The translations under genes and the position numbers were made by a program. 64,000 nt of DNA, taken from NCBI RefSeq assembly GCF_000090795.2, contig NW_003546322.1:45927-109926 (forward strand), given 5' to 3'. A model generated the notes under the pieces. It was not told the origin of the DNA. It searched no databases and saw only the letters and a list, made by a program, of their open reading frames with translations. Below, one piece after another: positions 21,601 through 31,589 of the stretch. Source of the DNA: Amphimedon queenslandica (taxonomy: Eukaryota; Porifera; Demospongiae; Haplosclerida; Niphatidae). Position 1 is the first letter of the stretch. Each line of letters starts with the position of its first letter.

Positions 21601-24310
21601 AGAGACAAAAAACTACAAAAATGGATCCCACCTGTTTACAGAGCAATAACAAAAATGAGTGACATGTGCATCATTAAACCTGAGAATATTAGGCTGGCAT
21701 TTTTTGAGCATAATAAAGCCTCAGGAGCACAAAGCATAATGCTGGCACAACAACCTATTTTACTATGTACATGCTTTTATTGTAAAAAACTATTTGCATT
21801 CAGCCTTGGTGACTATGAAAACAAGTTTATTTTTAGCAACATTTTTGTCCATGAAGCAAAAGTATGATAAATTATGTATACACATAATCAGAAAGAGTGC
21901 ATATTTTAAGGTTTTTGAAGCATTGCTACATTGATTCTTAAAGACATATTTTTGAAGAATAATATTAAGAATAATAAAGCAATCAATAAAAAAGAATGAT
22001 TCAATAACCATTAGGCATTGAAGCATAGCATAAATACAGAAATTGGAAATTGTGAGCATAATATTCTCAGGTGCTATGCATTATCAATGCTTGTATGACA
22101 TTATGTTTATGCATGTCCCCATCTGTCTGTTTGTACCCTTCATGTATACACAGCAGAAAGATGAAAGAAGGCACTAAGACGAAACTGATGATAATGAAAC
22201 TGATGATGATGAAACTGATGATGATGATATCAAAGGAGCTTCACATACTAAATGTTAGTATTACAAGTTGTGTGATCTGCATGAATTATATTTTTTGCAT
22301 ACTCTTCTTTTATTCTCCTCACATATCTCAATTTTAGCTGTAGCCGCTTAAATTTGCACAACAGTTAACAAATACGTTGTTAAATATGTTCAGGTAAAAT
22401 GATTCACAAAATGACATTAAAAATTAGTGCTAAAAATTTTGTTATATTTATTGAGCCTTGTTTAAATAGAAAGATTGAATCAGTTGAATTAGTCGACGTA
22501 GGTTGGACCAGAAAGGAAAAGGAAGAATATTCCCCTAACTTGATAAAGATGAGCACATATGAAACTAAAGTATGTATTTGCTTTACATTTACATTGCACC
22601 TACATGTACATGTATATGTGGGTATACATGTAATGCATCAATTGATTCTTCATCCATAGCTCACAAATTGGCTTTGCCATTGCGTTTTATTTAATAAAAA
22701 TATTTGGGAAAGAGTGGAGGTGATATCGAATATGATAGATACAATGGAGGTAAAGCTTATACATTATTAAAGTGGTTTATTGTATTTGTTATATATTACT
22801 TGTAGGAATTGAGGTTATTAAATAATTTTTAAGCGCTGTTTGCTTTTAATGCGGCGCTTCAATCTTCCAAATCTTTAGATTAAGCGAAACTTGGAAAGTA
22901 AGTTAATGATTGCAAATTCCTCTTTGCAAGCCTATTAAGTTAAATTGCATTTAGGTGTGTCTGGTCATTGGTCTTTTAAATTTATTGTTAGATCTAATGA
23001 TCATTTATACGACATATATACATCATGTACTTGTGTACATGCAAGGACATAGTTATTTCAATTGTGTGTATGAGGCTTTGTGATGCCACCCCAAAATTGA
23101 AGACAAAACATTAGTAAAAAATATTATTCAACTTGTAGGAGATTTCTGTCAAAAGATTGCTTCAGCTGCTAATCAATTTAAAAAGTACAAGGCTGTACTT
23201 AAAGCAATTGATCTATCATGTATATCTTTTCTTGGTAAGTGTACGTGTATAATTATCTTTACGATCTTGCATGCTGATTTTAATATAGTTGTTCCTGATT
23301 AATTTTGTGCCTAAAAATATGTTGTTTCTCACATAGCATGCATGCTTTGTGGGTGATATATTCAGCTAAGATAAGCATCAATTGAATATTCAAAATTTAT
23401 AAAATGATAAACTAAATTTCCATACTGAAAAAGTATCATTTTGCTTGATTTGACACACCACTATGAGAGCCTGAATTGTTTTGAGTGAATAGATACATGT
23501 GGCTTGGGGCTTACTCTGTCTCACATAAGAAATAAATTGTTTATTATTATAAGAAAGTATGAACCATTGTGTTGTTTTTTGTGTCATAGGCATATATTTA
23601 TGGTATATTGTGTTTATTAAAGGCGGGAATAATGAAAGAGTTAATGGAAACCATTGTTTGATAAACTTTAAAAAGAGGTACATGAAAAAAATTTCACTGT
23701 TTTACAATGTAGCTACATGCCATAGGCGGCGGCAGGATTTAAGGAGCAGTCGGGCAAAGAATGGCGCGCGAAGCGTGCCGTGATTTTGGCCACACCCACT
23801 TTTCCCCACGTATTTTGGGCGTATACTCAACGCACTCATACAATATGGTATAGCATAAAAATGAGCCTAAAAGGCCCCCTATCTTATCTGTAAAGCTCTA
23901 TCCAACCTGTAAAATGCTAGTCCTGGTCCTCCTGGAAGGCTTGTTGACAAAGGAAAGCAGAAAAGACTGTCTCTTGCTAGCCATGGTAATTATTTATGAC
24001 TAAAAATGATGTCATTAATTAAATTTTCATTTCCGGCCAAAATTTTTGGTCGGGCATTGCCCGTCCATGCCCGACCCTGCCGCCGCCTATGCTACATGCA
24101 TAGTAAATTTTTATTTCTTCTCTCTTTCATAAGTCTTCAACTAATTCCTTTGTCTTTCCCCTTAGGCAATTAATAGCAAAAGTCCTAATGGAGATTAAAG
24201 ACTATCAAAATTTCCCTTATAATTTAAAGGCATGTGACTTATGTGAAATACCCAAGGTAATAGGTCTGATGACAATTCATGATTTTGAGGATTTCCTTTA
24301 TAAGCAATAA
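18679..24310 (+). pseudogene. SOS: Son-of-sevenless-like Ras guanine-nucleotide exchange factor (DH-PH-REM-CDC25), with in-frame stops
   Basis: Exons with AG/GT borders give SOS domains in order. DH: 18679-18800, 18850-18953 (HYEEAIKYKLPVLLAEPFHH), 19024-19074, 19147-19208, 19394-19478, 19540-19579. PH: 19764-19805 (KMEGTLMV), 19865-19921 (ERYIIFLDGVIILCK), 19975-20078, 20109-20330. REM: 20592-20710 (IKAGSVYKLVERLTFHEYA), 20894-21018, 21501-21665 (VLNVLYHWATYHFYDFKKD). CDC25: 22393-22569 (VGWTRKEKEEYSPNLIKM), 22660-22749, 22806-22897, 23139-23234, 23590-23677, 24166-24310 (MEIKDYQNFPYNLKACD). SOS loads GTP on Ras at the membrane (known). In-frame stops: 19198-19200, 20917-20919 (inside the conserved TFLLTYRSF), 22830-22832 and 22881-22883 (inside LNNF.ALFA). 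The long CDC25 insert is shortened and no Pro-rich tail was found. The kept introns argue against a retrocopy. A MITE (23721-24091) sits in one intron. Probably an unprocessed pseudogene; stop-skipping splicing cannot be excluded. Confidence 0.82.
23721..24091. mobile_element. hAT-type MITE with 8-bp target duplication, inside an SOS-like intron
   Basis: The terminal repeats CATAGGCGGCGGCAGG (23721-23736) and its exact inverse (24076-24091) are flanked by CTACATGC at 23713-23720 and 24092-24099. The interior contains GCGCGCGAAGCG and a TGGCCACACCCAC block that also occur, inverted, in the element at 51963-52303, so the two may be related. Confidence 0.9.
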
Positions 24311-24555
24311 AAGAGAATAAGCCTGGGAATGGCACTCCACACAAGAAACCTGTAAGTTATTCTAATTTGTAAGCACTATCATTAAATTTTCATATGCTTA
24401 GATCCATGAAAAGATTTTCATTTTGCAAACCACCGTTTGAGTAAAGAATTAATAATTACTTGAATGATATAGCACACATTATGTATATATACCTTTATCA
24501 TTTAATCATTGACTTATTTACCTATCAAAGAACTTCTCTGACTGTTCAGATTGTT
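24311..24555. other. 3' flank of the SOS-like gene
   Basis: AT-rich, with no exon recognised after the TAA at 24308-24310. Confidence 0.4.
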
Positions 24556-24709
24556 ATAATGCACAAACACCATTTCATTTAACCTATTTTTTTTAATGCA
24601 CAAACACATTTCATTTAACCTATCATTTACTCATATTTTTATAATGCACACACACATTTCATTTAACCTATTATTTACTCATTTTTTAATAATGCACACA
24701 CATTTCATT
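24556..24709. repeat. Short tandem repeat, four units of ~37-48 bp
   Basis: Units start ATAATGCACA(A/C)ACACATTTCATT and then continue TAACCTAT..., at about 24557, 24594, 24642 and 24690. The fourth is interrupted by the MITE at 24710. Confidence 0.85.
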
Positions 24710-24946
24710 GTGACCATAATTGACAAAAGGTACCTTATGGCGGGTAGTGAAATTTGTCTTTCTAGCCTAAGAAATCCAACTTCCTGAGCCCCATTTAACA
24801 TAAAATTACTCCACAGGATGCAAAAAGTTACCATGAAACTTTTAGAAACAATGATTGTCTAACAAAGCACTCACAGGTTGATATTTGCCATTATTAAGAT
24901 CAATTTTAAAATCCGCCATAAGGGCCCTTTTGTCAATTATGGTCAC
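24710..24946. mobile_element. MITE with terminal repeat GTGACCATAATTGACAAAA and CATT target duplication
   Basis: The left end GTGACCATAATTGACAAAAGG (24710) and the inverted right end (to 24946) are flanked by CATT on both sides (24706-24709 and 24947-24950). The neighbouring tandem units show the empty site (...CATTTCATTTAACC...), which confirms the boundaries. The near-identical subterminal ACCTTATGGCGG/CCGCCATAAGG pair extends the repeat. A 4-bp duplication points to Chapaev-, Sola- or similar families (inference). A truncated sister lies at 16592-16799. Confidence 0.88.
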
Positions 24947-25811
24947 CATTTTATCTATTGTTTGAATTTCATAATTATTAAACCTAGGCAGCATTGCCAG
25001 ATGGGATTTTGCGAATTTTTCACGAAATTTTGCAAAACATTTAGATCTGAATAACTTTGAAACTGCAGGTTAATAACCACTAATAACTGCAAAATTAACA
25101 TTCATAACTATTGAACTAACTTTTGTAACCATTATGTTAATAAACTGTAATAGCGTATAGCTTGAAATTTTTGTGGGTCAATATTTTGTCATCCCACGCA
25201 ATACTTAATGTTCAAACGGAAGTAAAATTCGCTGTAAACCATTAAGGTTATAAAACAAATGGCGACAGGGAGTAAAATATAGATTTGGTCACAATTTAAG
25301 TTAAAATACACCATATACACTACAAACGCACTGATGATTTCTAAAAACACCTTCGGAGGAGCAGCTCATGCTTGTAAACATTCGTGCAGGTGGTTCTAAT
25401 TTTTGTAGCCACTTAGCCAGGCCGGCGCTGGCCTATTGTCTCCACTTTTACGTGGTATTAGTTGCTCGTGTCACCGGCTTCGATTGGACATAGTCAAATA
25501 CAAATTGTGGATTTTAAAATAGTAAAAGGTAAGGTTGATTTTAGATAATTTCTTGTTTCTTAATCATTTTATGTCTTGTTTTGTTTTGTTTCAATTATTT
25601 CTTGTCTTGTCATTTTACTATGTATGTCTGTGTGTTGTGTTGTATTGTGCCATTGGCTTTCTTCACAATAATAATAATAATAATAACAATAGCAATTATT
25701 ATGATGAAATAATAATACACTCCTTCCTGTAAAGAGGGTTCTGTAACTTTTTCACTTTCTCTATGTCCCTTTCTTGTTTTGGTTGGCTCGTTTTCACCTA
25801 ATGTAGTTTTT

Positions 25812-25815
<4 letters not shown>

Positions 25816-25842
<27 letters not shown>
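25816..25842. repeat. (TA)n microsatellite
   Basis: An uninterrupted TA dinucleotide run of about 27 bases, followed by AATAATAATAA. Confidence 0.95.
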
Positions 25843-25845
<3 letters not shown>

Positions 25846-26167
25846 ATAATAACAACAGTGGTTATTACTTTTTGGCTCTTTCTTTTCTTTGCTTTGTTTG
25901 TTTGTATAATAATTTTCCAGGTGTACATCTTTAAAAATAATAATAATAATCAATAACCATCTGGCGCTGCCCAGATGTAGCTAGCTATCTTGTTTTAATC
26001 TCTTCCTTCCTACTCCAGTGGATGGTGTGGTTCTAATTTTAGCTTTTGTCTGTTTTTACTATTAACTTTAATGTTGTTGTTGTTGTAATAATGATAATGA
26101 TGATGATAATCTCCTTCCTTACCCTATATTTTTTGGTCTTTGTGTATGTGCATGTTCATTATATTGA

Positions 26168-26170
26168 ATG

Positions 26171-26216
<46 letters not shown>
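26168..26216. repeat. (AAT)n microsatellite
   Basis: About 16 consecutive AAT/ATA units. A second array at about 26409-26455 switches from AAT to ATT and is self-complementary. Confidence 0.95.
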
Positions 26217-26217
<1 letters not shown>

Positions 26218-26408
26218 CAGATTCTGGAACCAATCCTCCACCACCAGTGGATGGGTTATATAACTTCTTAGACTGTCCTCCATTCTTTTTCTTCCCTTTC
26301 TGTCTTTCTTTGGTTTGTTCTTCCTTCACCTCTGTCCATTAACCCCCCTCTATGTTTTTTGTTTTTTTTGCTTTTATATTTTGAATTATTTTTTTTACTT
26401 TGTCTTAT

Positions 26409-26445
<37 letters not shown>

Positions 26446-27837
26446 TAATATTAATAACTGCTCTGTTTTAGAATGCCGAGGACATACAAAACTACACGGA
26501 ACAAAAAGAACATTTTCGAATATAGCAAAAAAGGCTTTGAAAATGTTTGATGGCAAATCATATGCAATTTTGTTATTGAAAATGGTTGCTACAATTAATT
26601 ATAACAAATATAAATTTTTATGTCCTTTAATTTATACATGGTTGTCTAATACTTAGTGTATAAATATGATTAGAGTTAGTGTCCTATTCTGTTTTCTGCG
26701 TTGGACAATGAAAGAAAGGGCAGTTGTAATAAGCTATACATACATTTTTGGCAATGGTACAGTAAATTTAATCTACAGTTGTTATTTTATGTTATCTCAA
26801 TTGAAAATGTAATCTAATTACTACTTTTATCATAGCATAACTTTCTGAAACCAATGTTAACGTTCAGTATGATTTTACTGACTCAAATTGAATTTATATA
26901 GTTTCTTTTTTCCTATCTGCTCACCTGCGCCAAGTTACAATTTTTCATTATACTTTTTAATTAAAATAATAATACCAAAACACATCTGTCTTAAACCGTT
27001 GTCTGACGGTGTCCTTCATTGAGAATAGCTAAGCTGTTGTTACTTACATCTAGCTTAGAAAATACAGCTGCTTTGTCTAAACTTTTAAATAACTTTAATG
27101 GTAATCTATTTCTGTGCCAAATTTTGACTCCCTTTGCCCTACTATTAGTCTGTTTTTCCTAGAACCACCTATCTCACTACCTTTGATCTGTCTTAATTGT
27201 TGTCCCTTTACCCCTCTCCTGCTACATCAGCACCTCAGCCTCATTTATTTTTTCACTTGGTATTTATCTTGCATGTTCTCAGTACCTCTCATTCACCTCA
27301 TTCCCTTAATGGCAATGTCTTCATCTTGCAAACGCTAGCTTATATAGTAGGTAGAAGTAACATATTGCATCATATTACAGATGAAAGAAGATGAATGCAC
27401 AGTTCTAGAGTTTTATAAGTACATATTAAGCACTACATCTATTTTATTACTTGATGTTCAGAGTGCTTTGTGGGTAAAAAAGGGGATTGTTGTATTCAGT
27501 TGACATTTTTGTTCCCCTTGGAGTTTTAGTTAAATCTTTTGGTCAGTTCCTTAAATACATTGTTTCTGTTGCTGACAATTAATTGTCCGTAAAGGAGTAG
27601 GACTTACCTAGTGTCTTTTAACATTTAGATGTTGAAGATTATGATTATTTTGAACATAAAAAGTCGCGTTACGTATTTTAAGTGTAATTTGTGTGCTGAT
27701 CATAAACCATCTGTTACAAAAATTTTGACAATGATCTATTGATATTGTTTATTTTAGTATAATGCTACAATCAAAATTTATAATCAAAATTATAAGAAAT
27801 TGAAGCACAGGTGGCAAATAAAGCAAAAATTAATTTA

Positions 27838-28192
27838 ACAAGAACATAAAAAATTTTAAAAAAAACAAGATCAAGTAGGATTCTAGAGCAAATTCGTAAA
27901 AAAGTAATGGAAACAAGGATAGGTAGAATTCCAAACGACCAACGAAAACACAAAATGAAAATCCTACTCGTGACGCAAATTCTACTCTACATTGTACTTT
28001 CAATGTTATTATGTAAGAATTACGGATCACCTTGCAATGTGGAGTAGAATTTGCGTCATGAGTAGGATTTTCATTTTGTATTTTCGTTGGTCGTTTGGAA
28101 TCCTACATATCCTTGTTTCCATTACTTTTTTACGAATTTGCTATAGAATCCTACTTGATCTTGTTTTTTTAAAATTTTTTTATGTTCTTGTT
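27838..28192. repeat. 355-bp palindrome at the start of copy B
   Basis: The arms begin AACAAGAACATAAAAAATTT and close with the inverse ...ATTTTTTTATGTTCTTGTT. Inner blocks include CAAGTAGGATTCTA, AACGACCAACGAAAA and TGACGCAAATTCTACT, each with its inverted mate. This version has about 50 bp more outer arm (ACGAATTTG/CAAATTCGT region) than the copy at 11685-11927. Confidence 0.88.
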
Positions 28193-29383
28193 TGTGCTGA
28201 TTTTTTTAATGATTTATAATATTTTTCCAGTTGCCATCGTGATACTTGTTGATTTTACACAAGCAATAATTTTCTTCATTATTATTATCATTGTTATGTC
28301 TTTACAGCATTTCTGAGCGGGGAGGAGTACAGCATTGAATAGATATGTAGTGAGCTGACTCATCATGACATCACATCAAAACTCATAAATATTCATGAAC
28401 TATTTTTGTATATATATATAATGCATGCTGTGTAAATTATTATAATCAGTGTTTGGGTGTCAACACGAGGGATCGTTAGCTTTCTCTCTAGTGTAGCAAT
28501 CCTGTCTAGCTGCCTTACACATCATAGTACTCATAGCACTCATTTATGCTATAGATATAAATCTACTATACTGATGACAAGTGAAATTAACACTAGTCTT
28601 GACAGGAGTCCTTGTTCAAGAAGCAGTGAAAGTATCCATCTTCCCTGCAATCCTGTAGCAATTCCTGTTCTTCCTGTTAATTTTATATTATCATTGCATT
28701 ATTATAACATGAATTGTTCGTTTTCTTGAAATAGAATAATTCACTACACACTTGATAAAAAAATAATAAGCAAGATTAATACCTTCTCTTAGCTGGAATT
28801 TGGAAACCTCCACTAAGTATTGTAATTTGATTCCAAGCATAGCTAGCCTAGCTAGGTTTAAAAAATTGCTTGCTTTTCCAAGTTCTGAGGTCTGAGCATG
28901 CGCGACCACGCCCAAATCTTGGAGCACAATCAGCACATGCTTCTTTAATTAACAAAATGGCGGCATGAGGTAATTTAGACTAACCCAGCAGACCATAGTA
29001 TCACTTCTGCCACTCTTGGAGAATGATCTGATGGGACATGGACCTGTGCATAGACTGTTGGAGTAGAATGGTGTAAAAATTAGCTTTTTACTACTAGCCA
29101 AGATTGAGATACAAATGGACAACTGGATTGTGAGGAGAAGATGACTAAGATGAAAAAAGTGGCTAATCGAAACGGCCCGTTTTGCCGATTTTAGACTTTT
29201 TTATAGACAAGGTTTAGAGCCACGCTAGTGGTACCAATGGAGTCCTCTGGTCAAGATGAGGTCCTCTAAGAAGTCTGGTAAGCATAGGAACTCGTTTTCC
29301 CGGTATAGCAAGGCTGCAAAAGTCATGGCAGCCATTTTGTTTTGAGGTGAATCCTACTTAGTAACGCTACTGCGTTACTAATA
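27838..29383 (+). mobile_element. ~1.5-kb unclassified transposable element, copy B (longer copy)
   Basis: It is homologous to 10727-11930 in inverted orientation. Order: a palindrome (27838-28192), a T-rich tract with acceptor-like TTTTTCCAG (about 28229) and TCTTTACAG (about 28308), a possible exon (28457-28730, SSCLTHHSTHSTHLCYRYKS), and conserved blocks around 28790-28880 and 28880-29060. The end includes a possible exon encoding KKSGKHRNSFSRYSKAAKV (about 29270-29330), then GTAACGCTACTGCGTTAC, itself a palindrome. It carries about 220 bp missing from copy A. No known transposase motif is visible, so it is probably non-autonomous. Confidence 0.7.
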
Positions 29384-29389
29384 AAAGCA

Positions 29390-30823
29390 CTTAAAATGAA
29401 GTAATAAGTGTTACTAATTCAGCATAGTAATTTTTTTTATTGAATTTGATGTTCTTACGATGTTGTTTTTAATTTGTTAGATGAACTCTAAATTGATTTT
29501 TTGATTAACTATGGTAGAAAGTATTTTTCAGCAGTTTGCTGCTTCAAAAAGTTACAAATGAGGTGAAGTTTCCTCATTGCAAAAAACATCAATATGTACT
29601 GTATAGTTGAAAATTTTTGAGTGAGTTAAATTTGGCAAATTGCTAAATATTGGTTATTGGAAGATTTTATTTTGGTGAATTAGTGGCCATGTGCCCTTGA
29701 GCATGCATATATTAATGGCTCAAAATGGTAGATTGTATTTTGGCAAATAACTATCAAAATGCCAAATTTTTGAAAATTAATTTTCTTCAAAATTTTCCAC
29801 TTTATGGTATCACAAAATGTATTTAAATTTTTTTAATATTTTTTGAAAAAATGGGTATTTAAAAAATTTAATTTACAATTGGCTCAACTTTTCTTCATAG
29901 CATAAAAATTGGTGTAATTTTAGTACCATTTTCTGAGCTGCAGGAAATTTTTAAAAATTTGATGATTTAGTCATCACTAAGAAGCAAAAACCTTCATCAT
30001 AATAGGTACCATGATAACCATTACCATGGTAATAAGACCAACATACCTTAATCTACTACTCCTGCAAGGGTGCAAAATAACCATAAAATCTATTATAGCA
30101 CTAGTAAATTTCTGTAAAATCATTGCCAGGCCTCCAATTTTGACCAAAAATAATTGATAATATCACTGATTTTGTGTAGAAAGTTTTAGTTGGTTGCGAT
30201 ATTAATTTTTAAATTTGTTCAAAATCAGATTATTACAATTAAATAAAAAATTGATTTTGAGAAGAATCTATTCTTTCTGATGCATATACATATACTTATG
30301 TAGCAAGTTGTATTGCCTTCTACTCATTCAAATAATTCCCTGACTGAAATTACAATGGCAAGTCATACTTTGTTTAGCGAACACTTTGATGTAACTACTC
30401 TTATCACTTAATTTGTCTGTGGTCATCCTGCTCTATTGCTCCTCACCCATCCTCTTTCTCTTAATCTAATTCTCCCACTCTCATGCTTCTATATTCTTAC
30501 AGTCTTTCATAATTATTATTATTTATTTTTATCTGTTAGATTGTCTTTGTGTTTATTGTCTTGTCTGTGTTATGTGTTCACTGGATGCTAGACTTCAGTG
30601 TTATTGGCATTTTATCAGGACTGTTTCTATCTTCTCAGTTTGCTCTATTATTTGTTTATATCCATGTCCTGTATAACAATGCAGTCTTGCTGTAGCTATT
30701 TTATTAAGCCTGAAATTGCTTTCTATTGACTTATAAAACGATGAAAATGAACAAAAAATTAATTTATTGCCTAGTTCTTAGTTATTAATTTACTAATGTT
30801 TAACATGCTAATGGAATTTTTAG
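29390..30823. other. AT-rich stretch, no gene recognised
   Basis: Low-complexity A/T runs at 29400-30270, and pyrimidine-rich sequence with TCT/CTC runs near 30430-30560. Upstream exons of the gene ending at 31168 may lie here, but none could be supported. Confidence 0.4.
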
Positions 30824-31168
30824 AGGAGGAAACAAAAGGAAGAGCCTGCTTTTGAATCAGAATTTAATGAGCTCCCATCATTAGTGGTAAGTTTCCTAAA
30901 TTTGCAAGTGTAATATACATGAGAATCAAAAAGTAATCTTAAAATTAAAAGTATCTTGTATGTATATAATAGATTTTGCACACTGCATGTGAATGATTTG
31001 CCCTTTGTCTATATATTTTTACAGATTGACACTGAAGAACCAGTGGAAAAAGAACAATTAGGGAGTGGCAGTGGAAATGAGGGCAGTAAGACAACTACTC
31101 CCTCAGAACCTGATACCACCTTTGAGTTAGACACCCCTGCCATATCTAATTTATTAGATACTACATAA
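30824..31168 (+). CDS. Last two exons of an unidentified plus-strand gene (partial)
   Basis: Exon 30824-30886 follows TTTTTAG and ends at GTAAGT. It is open in one frame (RRKQKEEPAFESEFNELPSLV). Exon 31025-31168 follows TTTTTACAG and continues in phase, with an acidic, Ser/Thr/Gly-rich product (EKEQLGSGSGNEGSKTTT), to a TAA. Both splice junctions and the shared phase support a real 3' gene end. The composition (acidic, disordered, no hydrophobic core) does not identify a family. The stop lies a few bases from the PHD-finger remnant that comes in from the other strand. Confidence 0.4.
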
Positions 31169-31437
31169 GTTTCAGGTAATTTATCTTTATCTGACAGTTC
31201 AGTGCATTGAAAATCTATCCACTCGTCGCATACATCACACTGTATCCAAAGACCACTTACATCATCGTACATGACACCACAAATAGGGCAACTATCGGAC
31301 TCTGTCTTCTCTTGTAATTGTTTTGTGGACAGGAGTGCTAACTTTACTTTCCTTTCAGAGTCTACACAGCTAATCAAATTTGTAGAACAATACACAACCT
31401 GTGTTGTCACAGGCTGTACAGGTAAGTTAATGTTCAA
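31131..31437 (-). pseudogene. PHD-finger fragment
   Basis: On the minus strand from 31437: ERKVKLALLSTKQLQEK precedes CPICGVMYDDVSGLW, then IQCDVCDEWIDFQCTELSDK. The C-x2-C, W, C-D-x-C-D-x-W and following Cys spacing is that of a PHD zinc finger, a histone-tail reader that is also common at the ends of animal transposases. The final Cys pair is missing: after LPETYVV the frame runs into sequence that is the other strand's terminal exon. So the finger is truncated. It may be a remnant of a transposase C-terminus; the source is unknown. Confidence 0.6.
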
Positions 31438-31589
31438 TTATTTTTAAGTAACTGGGCTCGAAGGAGCAGCTTCATTCATTCTTGTTGTGCCATTTGCAGG
31501 AATTGCGATGTTATATTTGACAGTTCCTCATTTAGGAATTGTGGTGCTGCTACTGTTTCAGTACTTTTCTAATGTGCATTTATTTGTGC

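Larger units (their letters stand above)
24951..27837. other. Microsatellite-rich stretch without a recognised gene
   Basis: Holds (AAT)n at about 25668-25688, (TA)n at 25816-25842, (AAT)n at 26168-26216 and an AAT/ATT inverted array at 26409-26455. A segment after an AG at 26472 begins MPRTYKTTRNKK on the plus strand and resembles the first residues of pogo-type HTH_psq proteins. It breaks after 25 residues and is not called as a gene. Confidence 0.45.

Noticed and set aside
26466-26660. Possible start of a pogo-type protein (MPRTYKTTRNKK after a splice acceptor)
   Set aside because: Only the first dozen residues look right; the frame then breaks and no DDE region follows.
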